This document shows positions 46,972 to 57,271 of a stretch of 64,000 bases of DNA, piece after piece. The position numbers and the translations under genes were made by a program. The notes beneath the pieces are model-generated. The model searched no databases and was not told the origin of the DNA. It worked only from the letters and a program-made list of their open reading frames with translations. Origin of the DNA: Pascua guehoae (lineage: Eukaryota; Basidiomycota; Tremellomycetes; Trichosporonales; Trichosporonaceae). Each line of letters opens with the position of its first letter. Position 1 is the first letter of the stretch. The DNA lies in NCBI GenBank assembly GCA_001600415.1, contig BCJX01000012.1, forward strand, positions 71,516-135,515, given 5' to 3'.

Positions 46972-46997
46972 GGGGGATGGAAAACCGCCATCCCAGA

Positions 46998-47011
46998 GGC
47001 GCCTTTTATGC
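46998..47011 (-). promoter_or_regulatory. TATA-like element upstream of the methyltransferase gene
   Basis: The minus strand reads GCATAAAAGGCGCC, with ATAAAA about 240 nt before the ATG. It is identical over 14 nt to the element at 5776-5789. Confidence 0.35.
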
Positions 47012-48339
47012 TGTTTGCGAGGCCTCGCAGGCCACATAGGGCAGTGAGCAAGTGAGAACGTGTCAGGACGGCATGAGACGGATGCCAGCTGCAACTGCAA
47101 CGGGGCAACGGGGGTAGAGCAACGGGGCATGGGGCAACGGGGCATGGGGCAACGGGGGTAACGGGGCAACGACGAGGCATCGCACCCACACCTCCACACC
47201 TCCACCGCGCATACGGGGGCTACTAGCGGCGACCGAGGCATCGAGGCATGGCACCGACGCATGGGGTAGCGAGCGGGGAATGGGGCATGCGGCTGGTGGG
47301 GTGCAGGTTGGAGCGTTGCGCTGCCACTTGGCGACGCGCGGGTCGCCTAGGTCGAAGCGCGGTAGACAAACAGGACGTCAGCGTGCTGCGGATATGCCCT
47401 GCTCATCAAGGTGCTTGTGCTTGTGTGCTGTGCTTGTCGATGCGGCGTACTAGCTGACGTTGTTGTCCAGGGGGGTAATCTGATTCGAGGGTGGTGGAGG
47501 CAGATGCAGCGGCCGAGGCAGAGGCAGCGCGAGGCAGAGAGGCAAGACAAGCAGAGGCAAGAGCAAGGGTCGGATAGGTGATAGTTCCTGGATGGCAGGT
47601 GGACGCCGCCGCGATGATGCTGCATACCGCATGTTGGCCCACCTTGGTAGTCATAAATGTCTGTAATCGCCCAGGACCGTCGTCGGATTGTCACTGCTGC
47701 GCGCTGCGTGCGGTGATCTAGAGATCGCGTTCTCACGCCAGCACGGGAATCACCCACACCGGCGACACGCCTTGGAGCGTGGCGTCCGTCGTCCATGTCA
47801 GGCACAAGACGTTTCCCTCGGCGTGCGCTAAGACGGCTTGGCGCAGGTCCGGGGCGGCGGCCGGTGGTAATGTGCTTGCGCGCTGGGTTGCATGACGACA
47901 GCCGCCGTGACGGCGTGGGCATGAGGGCCGGGCATGTGACCGATGTCTTGACAGGGCGACCAACTAGAGATAAAAGATAAATCGACCCGTGACCCACACC
48001 CAGGGGTGCCTTGCGATGCGATTCATATCATTCCATGGCGCGATGCCCACACTCACACTCACAGTCCCCTCAACTTTCCTTGTCTAGGCACAAAGGCCGC
48101 ATCGACCTCTCAACCACCACAACAACCATGTGAATGCTATTGCTTACTATGCATGCCATGTACAAATCGGAAACTACACACGGTGGAAGAAAACGAACGC
48201 CACACTACTGCTTCCCAGCTCAAAAGACCCAGTCCTCGTCGGCCTCTGCCTCGGCCCACGGGAACTTTTCGCGACTGCGGCAAGTCAGCCAGGTCTTCCG
48301 GTGTCGGCCGACGCCCGGCTCCAGGTTCCACGTCTTCAC
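47012..48339. other. intergenic between TOP1 and the methyltransferase gene
   Basis: 1.3 kb. The left part (about 47100-47175) has ggggcaac/ggggcatg repeats. A minus-strand frame ending at 47733 (about 47865-47733) has coding-like GC-ended codons and reads DLRQAVLAHAEGNVLCLTWT, then SPVWVIPVLA and a stop, but I could not find a convincing start or partner exon. No other gene is seen. Confidence 0.4.
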
Positions 48340-51326
48340 TCACAGAGTCTTGGTAAACAGCTTCTCCAGCGGCACATCGTACTTTTTGGCCCACGCGACC
48401 GTCAGGCGCGGGTCCTGATCGTCAGCACCTGACAACTCATCTGGAACAACAACAACTCACAATGTAGTTGATCTTCGAGGTGCTCAGCGCGACGTCCTTG
48501 AGATTGTCCTTGTCGGTAAGCTGCACCTTGAGGGTCGTGATGCGCTCGTCGAGCTTCTTGATCTGCTCCAGCAGCTTCTCCTCGGTGGCGCCCTTCTTCG
48601 GCTCAATCTTGCCCGACTTGCGCTCCTTGGCCAACTGCTTGTGGTCCGCCTTGACCTCCTTGAGACGCTCGTTGAGTACCGATTTGGGCTGTACCGGCTG
48701 CTTGTCCTCCTTGAGCTTGGCATTCTCCTTGTCAAACTTCTTCTGCGCATTGTCGAGTGCCTTTTGCAGTAACTCTTCCTCGTGGCGCTCCATAAACTCG
48801 TCGTCCATGTCCGACTCGGGCTCGAGGCCCTTCTTCTTCTTCAGCTTGGGGTTCATGCCCACCAGCGTCAGACGAAGTCGCCGGCGCTGGTACTTGACCG
48901 CGCGGATCTTGTCGCCAAACTTGGCAAACGACTCGGCAAAGTTCTTGCTGACCGACTTTTGATGGTTACACAAAATGGCAACGTCGCGGTTCGCAGTGTT
49001 GTACGCCGCAATCTTCTCGGCGACCGTACCGTTCTTGGGCGTGTTCTTGAGCTGCTGCTGGAACGTCCACGACGCGTTGTAGGTACGGAAGACCTTGGCG
49101 GTAAGGCCCTTCATCTGCTCGTTCAAGTACTTGTTGAGCAACGAGGTCTGAATGTCAGCGCTGGTCCGTGTCGCACCTAACAACTCACGTTTAGACGGTC
49201 AAACAGGTCGTCGCCCTTGGTCTTGGGCTCTCCCTTGAACAGCTTGATGTTCTTGAACACCTGCTGATCCACCTCGACCTCCTGGTGGTACCGCATCGAG
49301 TCCTTACCCAGAAAGTCAAAGACGACCTTGTTCGGGGGCGCGAGTGTGACGTGCTCGTAACGAAGCGAGCAACAGCCGACCGTGTCCGCCTCGTCCTCGC
49401 CCTTTTCGTTACCAGCACGCAGCGCCAGCCGGTCGATAAAGTACAGCGCCGTCGCACGCTGGCGGTCGGCCATGACCTTGGACTTGAGGTCTCGGGTATA
49501 GTCGGCACGAATCTTGTCGACGTGCTTGATGAGCTCGCGCGCCTTTTCAAACTTGGCGCGGTCGCTCTGGCCCTTCCACGACGAGCCGGCGGAAAGGAAG
49601 ACGTACTTGGACTGGCCGTTGACATTCTCCTTCCAGTGGGCGAGCCACGTGACCGTGTTGTCAGACTGGACAGCCTTCCACTTGCCAGGAATGTTGGGGA
49701 CGGGAATGGGCGCGTCCTTGCCAATGTTGATGATAATGTCCTCGGGACGCAGGCGCTTCTTCAGAGTACCCTTGCGTGGGTGCTCGCCACGGCCGCGGAA
49801 CAGGGACGGCGGCTCAGCGCGGAAGTTGCCAGTCTTCTCCTTGCGACCGTCGACCAGTGCGTAAAGGTACGGTGCTTCAAGCTTGTCCTTTGCCTCCTTG
49901 AGCCTGAGTGGGTTAGCTCCACTAGTCGGTGCAGGAAACCCACGCTTTCTTCTCCTCCTTGGACAGGCCCTTCTTGCGTTCGCGCTCGGCCTCAAAGTGA
50001 TCAAACATGGCGCGGAAGTCACACTTGTCCAACGATGTGATCTTGACTTTTTCCTTCTGACACGATCAGCAAGAGCAGCAATGGAGGACACGCACTGGTG
50101 GGTGCTTTGCGACAACCTCCTTAAAGTCGCGGAAAAAGTTCTTGCGGAATGTCTCGTCCTTGGCGTGGTCTGTTTCGAGCATGGCGGCAAAGAAGCCGGC
50201 CACTTCTTCAGACTCGGGAGGAAGCGTGAGGGCGACACCATCGTACTTCATCTTGACATTCTTGGGCAGAGGCACATATGGTGGAGGGAAAAGGACGGCG
50301 TTGTGCTCAAAGGTTGTCCACTTGACCGATCCGTCTCCGTTGGCCTCGTCCTGCTCCCACCACCGGAACTGTGTGGGTCAACACCACGTGCGCATTCTGT
50401 TACCCACCTTCTCGTCCTCGTCGTCGTCGGCGCTCTCCTTCTTCACGGCCGGCTTCTTGGTCTGCTTGGTCGCAGCGGCCCGGCTCTTCTTCGCGAGTGG
50501 CTTGTCGTCTTCACTCTCGGGCTCGCTCTTGGCCTTCCTTCCACGAGCGGTGGTCGAGCTGTTGCGGGGCGTGGGCTTGGCCGCAGGCTTGCGTCCGCGG
50601 GCGAGGGGCTTCTCGTCCTCGCTCGATTCGTCGCTGCTCTCAACCTTGGGCTTGGGCTTGGCTACAGCCCTGCCGCGCGACGGAGGCTTGGTCGAGCCAT
50701 TCGATGCACGCTTGCGCTTTGCAAGCGGCTTCTCGTCGTCGGACGACTCGGGAGAACTGGCGGGGCGCCTGGCAGCACCATTGGCCTTGTGGGGTTAGCC
50801 AAACGATGAACGGAACTTTTGGTCGCGTGGCACAGTGGGCTCGCTCCATCGCCAGGTGAAATGGCAAACGTCACCTGGCCGATTTACGGGAAACAAACTC
50901 ACTTTGGCGGATGCTGGCGCCGAGGAAGGTCCAGCGTCGGTACTGTCGTCGTCGTCCGAGTTATCGCTGTCGACAACACGGCGCTTCTTGGTGGCAATAC
51001 TGGCAACGCGACGCGGTTTCTTGCTCTGTTGTGTGTGTGTTTGTGGTTAGTCGCGTTCTCTCATCACACAATAAGCGCCACAACACGCTACCCCACGCGT
51101 GACGCTGGGGGGTCACAAAACTCACCAGAGGTTTCTCGTCTTCCTCATCGCTGCTCTCGACGACGGCGCGCTTGCCGCCGCCGTTCGCCCTGGGCTTGGT
51201 ACGCGCCAGGGGAACGTCGTCGTCCTCGTCGCTGTCATCGTCGTGGACAATGGGGACGCCGGCGGCGCGTTGGCCCAGGGTGGAGTCGAATCCGGGTGCC
51301 TCCACCAGAGGCTCGGGAGATGCCAT
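48340..51326 (-). CDS. TOP1: DNA topoisomerase I (type IB)
   Basis: Top1 relaxes supercoils in the nucleus through a transient 3'-phosphotyrosyl nick. Exons on the minus strand: 51326-51126, 51025-50903, 50785-50408, 50368-50096, 50056-49944, 49903-49189, 49147-48461 and 48414-48340, giving 854 residues. Introns are mostly 39-46 nt. Residues 1-234 are a charged, disordered N-terminal domain with repeated [14 protein letters not shown] acidic patches and basic nuclear-localisation-like clusters. The core (about 235-700) contains [36 protein letters not shown] with the catalytic Arg, and [13 protein letters not shown]. Then come KVFRTYNAS with the second Arg and AILCNHQK with the catalytic His. 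A coiled linker (about 720-815) precedes TSKINYIDPRLT, where Tyr829 is the nucleophile. The last intron falls just after the catalytic Tyr-Ile. All catalytic residues are present, so it should be active. Confidence 0.97.
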
Positions 51327-51530
51327 TGTTGATAATTGAGGGGTGCTAGAGTGTTTGTGATGGATATTCGAGTAGAGATGGTGGTGGCAAGGGGTTCAAA
51401 GAGAGCGTAGGAGATGGAATGAGACGTGGAAGGGTGCTTGTAGACAGTTGGAGGAAGAATGAATGCAGTATGAAGGAAGATGGGGAAGGTGGGGTCGGAT
51501 GGGGGTGAGTCGACCAGCGTACAGCCTTTT

Positions 51531-51624
51531 AGGGGACTTAGTCGTGGGAGGGGAGAGGAAGACGAAAGGCGACCCCCTAGGGGCGGTCACCGTAGGCGGG
51601 AACAAGGGGACTTAGTCGTGGGAG
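51531..51624. repeat. 20-nt direct repeat flanking a 54-nt spacer
   Basis: aggggacttagtcgtgggag occurs exactly at 51531-51550 and at 51605-51624, just left of the G run. Confidence 0.95.
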
Positions 51625-51631
51625 CAGCGGG

Positions 51632-51632
<1 letters not shown>

Positions 51633-51690
<58 letters not shown>
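51633..51690. repeat. 58-nt poly-G run
   Basis: Uninterrupted G from 51633 to 51690. It can form G-quadruplexes and its assembled length is doubtful. It lies about 310 nt upstream of the TOP1 start and about 740 nt upstream of the SCY1-like start. Confidence 0.95.
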
Positions 51691-51693
<3 letters not shown>

Positions 51694-52433
51694 CAGGCTG
51701 AGCGGACCCCGGAGGATTATTGGTTGGGTGGTGGGCAAATTGGTCAAAACGGTGGCGGAGTGGAACAAAGGGAACGAAGGGGGGAAGGGGGCGGAAGCAA
51801 ATCAAACAGACGGCGTTTGGAGCCGTGGCACCCGACATGCACAGTCGGCCAACCCAGGTTGGGGGTCGGGGTCCAGGGCGGCTGATTGGGAGCTGAGTGG
51901 GAGCTGACGATGGCGTGTGGGAGGAAGATGAATTGGCACCCGAGGCACCTGGCACCTGGCACCTGAGTGAGGCAATTGCTGCATGCTGCAACAGCTGGAG
52001 AGAGACAGAGACAGAGACAGAGACACGCCATGGTGAAGCATGCGGGGCCTGTCTGCGAATGCCGCCCACGACGGTGGTGTCCAGTGCAGTAGTAGTGCGG
52101 GTGGGTGCGTCAGGACCCGACCATGTTTAAACTGCCAGGCCGCCAGGGCACCGAATGGATCGGCTTCCCTCGCAGGTGGAGGTTGTCCTTGCATCGGCCA
52201 GCAACCAAAAGATACTGTACCAAGACTCTTTGCTGCGGCGCGTAACACTAACGGGACAGACACGTCTCGTCTTCCACTGAAACACCAACCACCACCACCA
52301 ACATTGATTGTCCCAACAACGCCCGGCTCACCAGCACATAGATTTACTCCATCGCTGGTGACCTCACTACACCTACTTCTGAACGCACACTAGCACGGGC
52401 ACCTCGTGATCTCGACTTGCATCATCGGGGGCG

Positions 52434-55342
52434 ATGAACTTTCTCAAGTCGGTCACCTCGTCGGTGCTCAGCTCGACCGGTGTCTCATTCCCATTCACCA
52501 TCGGAGAGCGTATCCCAGGCATCGAAGCGGGAGCGACAATTTGGGATATCCGCGAAGGTGTCAAGAAGGTGAGCTAGGACATGCCTGGATCGAGCTGACA
52601 TGACAAGGACGATGGCAGCCCCATTACTCTGTTCATCTTTGACGCGACCCTCCCGCCCCTCCAGCCTGGTAACAAGGACAGGCGCTCGCTCTTGCAGCTG
52701 GCCAGCAATGCGCTCAAGAAGCTGCGCACCATCAGGCATCCCGACGTGTGAGCTTGACACTGGTGTGAGGTTGTGTGGACTGGGCTGAACGATAGGATCA
52801 AATATGTCGACTCGGTGGAGACCGAGACGCACATCTACATCGCGACAGAGCCCGTGCGTCCGCTTGGCGCCGTGCTGCGCGACTGGGGCACGAGCGGCGC
52901 CATCTCTGGCTCGGCGGCAAAGAAGAAGGAGGAAAAGGAGGCATGGTTGGGCTGGGGCGTGAAGAGCATCTCTGTGAGTACTCGTCCAGCTCGGGAGCAG
53001 CTGCTGACGTGTAGACTGCGCTCGCATTCCTCAACTCGCCACCACTCTCCCAACACCATGCGTACCTCATGACCGCGTCGGTGTTCATTACGCCGGCCAT
53101 GGAGTGGAGGTTAGGTGGCTTTGAGCTGCTGACAGGACGCGACGACGCGAGCGGTGTGCTGTGGGGCATGGGCGGCGTGGCACCAGGAGGAGTGGCCCAG
53201 TATTCCAGCCCAGAAGTAAAGAAGAATGGCTGGGCGGTGCTTAAAGAGTGAGTGTACTGGCCTTCCACTATGCTGCTGACGCTGCAGGACCGACCCGTCT
53301 CTGGAAGACTCGTACCTCCTTGCCATGTTCCTGTTCACCCTGTACAACCCGGAGCGGCCGATCCCAACATTGTCATCGGCGCCGACACCAGCGTCTGCGG
53401 GTGCACTGCCACGGCGCCTCTTTCCCCTGTGGAAGCGCATGCTGAGTCCCAACACGCGAGCACGGCTGTCGACGATCAACTTTGTCACCGAGGCTGGCAT
53501 TTCGGGAATCTGGACCGACAACCCGCTTGTGACCCTCGTCGACGGGCTGGACGGATTTGAGCTGCGGTCAGACGGCGAAAAGCAGGCACTCTTGCGTATC
53601 ATCAAGGACTCGGCAGACCATCTCCCCGAGCCATTCCTCATCCACCGCGTCCTCCCCTCGTTGCTGCACTCTGTGACGCTGCCGAACGCGCCAGCGGCGA
53701 GCATGCTGCCGCTCATCCTCAACCTGGGCAACCAGGTCCCATCCTCGATGTACAGCAAGGTTGTGCTCGATCCCGTGGTCAAGCTCTACGCCAGCCCCGA
53801 CCGCGGAACGCGTATGGCGCTCCTCGACGGTCTGGAGCAGTATGCAGACAAGCTCGACTCGCGGACCGTGTGTGAGCGGATATGGCCGCACCTCATCACT
53901 GGGTTCGCCGACACGGTACCCATCATCCGCGAGGCGACCATCAAGGCGATCTACCCACTGGCGTCCAAGCTGACGGACCGCCTGCTGAACAATGACCTGC
54001 TGCGCCTGCTCGCCAAGATGCAGACAGACAGCGAACCTTCGATCCGTACCAACACGTGTATCCTGCTTGGACGCCTGGCGCCAAAGCTGGGATACAATAC
54101 AAAGAAGAAGGTCCTTGTGCCCGCCTTTGCACGCTCGCTCAAAGACTCGTTTGTGCACGCGCGCGTCGCTGCGCTCATGGCACTCATGGCGTCTGTGGAC
54201 ATTTTCGACCGCGACGAGGTCGCCTCCCGCGTCATTCCCAACATGTCGTTTGCGCTCGTCGACAAGGAAAAGGTGGTCCGCGACCAGGCATTCAAGGCAA
54301 TGGCCATGTTTGTGAAGCGCCTCGAGGAGGACGTGGCCAGCATGCCAGAGACAGTTCTCACCGAGGAACAGCCGCACGGTGTCCAGAGTGTGGCGAACGG
54401 GGTCGGCAGAACCGGCAGCCCAGCCCCTGCACACGGCCGAGGACTGGCGTCTGCAGCTGCCACCACTGCCGGCGCTGCGGGCGCGGGTCTCGTCACGAGT
54501 GCAGCTGGTGCGGCAGGTTCGCTCGCGGGATGGGCGTTCTCATCGCTCTCGAAGCAGATGGCGTCGGGCGAGGCCAACTCGACGCTCACTGCCGCCAACG
54601 CGAGCCCCGGAGAGGTGGTACCTTCTCGCATGCCGACATTGTCTACCCCGGACACGTCACGCCGTCCCAGCAGCGATGTGGCACCGCCCGCTGCGCGTGC
54701 CCCATCGTTTGGCGCCAGCACCAGTGGTGCAGCAAAGAGCATGAAGCTGGGCGGGAACAAGCCAACCCCGGCGAGCATGGCGAGCTCACTCCTCGACGAC
54801 CTCGACGACGACGAGGTCGCCAATGCGTGGGGCACGGATCTGATCGATGTCAACGCCGACGCAGATGACTGGAGTGAGTGGGAGAGCTTGACGGCGGCGT
54901 CCACCTCCAGACCTTATGAGACACAACACTGACAGCCGCAGGCGCGTTCGAGACTGCCCCCGTCGAGGAAACCGTTGTGGCCCCACCACAAGACTACTAC
55001 GTATCCGCCCCCAAGCCCAAACCTGCACGTGCACCAGCATCCCGGATCACGCGGCCCGCACACGCCCGACCCGCTCCCGCACGCACAGCGTCGGCCTCGA
55101 ACTCGACACCGTCCTCTCCACCCCCGACGGTCCACGCGCCACGCCCGATCCGCGCCGCTCCCGCACCTGTCGCCATGTCCCGCTCGAGCTCGGAGATTTC
55201 CAAGTCGTCCACACCAGGACCCGGCAAGGCTGCGACTCCCGTCCAGCTCAGCTCGCTCAGCAAGGAGGAAAAGGAAAAGGAGATGGCCAGGAGGCGTGAG
55301 GAGCGCAAGGCGCGCATTGCGGCTATGAAGGCGAAGAAGTAG
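52434..55342 (+). CDS. SCY1-like pseudokinase with HEAT repeats (Cex1/SCYL1 family)
   Basis: Exons: 52434-52568, 52608-52747, 52796-52973, 53015-53247, 53288-54873 and 54942-55342, giving 890 residues. Residues 1-290 form a kinase-like fold (MNFLKSVTSSVLSS, IGERIPGIEAGATIWDIREG, then RRSLLQLASNALKKLRTIRHPDVIKY). The catalytic Lys, HRD and DFG motifs are absent, as in SCYL1 and yeast Cex1. Residues about 325-580 are HEAT-type helical repeats (IRTNTCILLGRLAPKLG and similar). Then comes a disordered Ala/Ser/Pro region with an acidic patch (LDDLDDDEVANAW). The C-terminus is highly charged (KEEKEKEMARRREERK) and ends in KAKK. The family works in COPI-linked Golgi traffic and tRNA export. The final intron was chosen because it joins DDWS to AFETAPVEE; retention would give a different short tail. 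Confidence 0.9.
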
Positions 55343-57271
55343 AGCGGTTCCGGTGACTAGGCACCAGGAAGGAGGGTGGCAGAGGGAAACGATCAGCGTC
55401 GGTGACATCCATCGGCACTGTCATTGATGACGCTTGCGACGATTGCTCCTCTCCGACGGGCAGGAGGCATGGCGTGGAGGCGGTTGGCTTGTCTTTCTCC
55501 AATAGTGTGCCTCCCAATAGAGGCGGGAGGCGACGGTGGGAGGGTGAGGGAACAGGGAGTATTGAGAGGGTGGCATGGCGATGCAGACGAGCCGGCACTG
55601 GCCGGCCCAACTGTACGAGGCTCGCTACAAACATATCCGTATCGCACCTGTGGCATGCGAGGCATCTACATTTTAATGCGACGTGGGAGGGGGGCTAGAC
55701 AGGACGCGAATGAACTGGGCAGGACTTTAGGTAGTTGGACAGAACGACGAGGTCGCTACACGTGCTGTTATCGGATAGGATAGACACTCTGATGCTAGCC
55801 ATGTAGATGCGAGCGCCAACTGGTGATGCGCAGTGGCATGTGGGCGGCAAGCAACAACACTGCGCCGATCAAACCAGGTTGGCGCCGAGCGCGGTCGGGG
55901 GCAGTGCATGCTGGGCCTGGGCCAGGGATTGGCGTACACTCTGCGTGGGCCTGCAGGCGTACCCATACAGGCGTGCCCATGCATGAGCAGCTAAAATGCA
56001 TACTGCAATTGGGTAACAATAATAGGGCTGCATGAGCAAAAAGAACAATGTCAAAAGTGTCGATATGATTCTGTGATGGTTGATGGGAATGGAGCCACTA
56101 GTGCCGTGACCACGAGTGCAGCGTTTACGTTAATTGTCCCCGACAAGACAGAGGGGGTGTGTTTGCCAGAAACGCCACAACGCGCCCCCCCAAGTCAAGG
56201 TCTTTGTCGAGTGACCCACCCAATCGTGCCCTTTACACACCCTGGCTCCCAAATGTGCGAATCATGGGCCTGGCCCCCCGCCCGCCAAGTAGGACCGCCA
56301 GCATGCCAGCATGTCTGTACCCAGGATGTCATGCAGCCAAGCAGCCATATGCCATGCCATGGCATGCACGCCAAAACGCCACAAGACGGTCTGGCCGCGG
56401 CCGCCTGCTGCCTGCACCCCTGATGGACAAGCAACCAGAGTTTGATGGTCAATAATGCTCAAACTCGGCCGGCCGCGGGACGGGACCACCACCACCACCA
56501 CCACACACCACACACCATCACAGCCCACAGCCTAGCCTGTGCTCTCTGCTCTCTGCTGTGCTCTGCTCTGGGTGATTCATTCACACTAACCACCACCACC
56601 ACCACCACTACGCAGCCCGTTGTCGTCGTCCATTCCACAGCCACCCAATCCACCACAAACCAGCGCTGCCATCCATTGCCGCCGCACCAACAGCGGCACT
56701 CGGACAAGGCCTTGCAGCCGTCTCTAGCCCTCTGCAGCGCGCCTCCGCTTTTGCGCTCGCGCCCGCGCGCCCTACACGCACGCTCGGGGACATACGCGCA
56801 CCCCCACGACTCTACTTTGATCTCGTTTGTTGGCGCTGCATCCGTGCACACGAGCCATTAAGCCATTAGCGAGCGTTGCTAGCCAACCGCAGCCGACCGA
56901 GCCGGATCGTGTCTCGCGCTGCAGTAAGTAGTATACATCCCCAGCCCAGCAAGCTCGAGTTTGCTGGCTGTTACCCCCACGCATCTCAACGCCACGCGAC
57001 GTCAAACCGCGACGGTCAATCCGCACGACGACAAACGACAAACCGTAGAGCAGAATACAAACTACACCTTGTGACACGCCTCGGATCAGTGCGAGGACGA
57101 CCGACCGACATCCAGCTCTGCTCACCACGGCCGCAGGCCCCACATCCCCACGTCCCAGGCGCTCGTTGCCAGTTTGGCCCTGCGCACCACGCGCGTCCTT
57201 GCCCGCACCGACTCGCACCGCACCGCACCGACTCGGACTCGGTCTCCGCGCCGAGCGCATCCCCTCCTACC
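55343..57271. other. intergenic, 3' flank of the SCY1-like gene and leader of the SH3 gene
   Basis: 1.9 kb without a supported gene. CAC/CCA trinucleotide runs occur at about 56488-56515 and 56590-56610. From 56876 the SH3 gene frame is open without an ATG, so this part is probably 5' UTR. A gtaagtagtatac sequence at 56929 could be a leader intron donor. Purine and pyrimidine words alternate without a clear repeat. Confidence 0.5.

Larger units (their letters stand above)
51327..52433. promoter_or_regulatory. divergent promoter region between TOP1 and the SCY1-like gene
   Basis: 1.1 kb between two start codons on opposite strands. It contains a 20-nt direct repeat, a 58-nt G run, and an agagac microsatellite (about 52000-52025). 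The rest is ordinary sequence; no other gene is seen. Specific factor sites were not assigned. Confidence 0.6.

Noticed and set aside
56876..57271. N-terminal extension of the SH3 protein
   Set aside because: The frame is open but has no ATG, and the sequence is compositionally leader-like; the first Met at 57272 is the simpler start.
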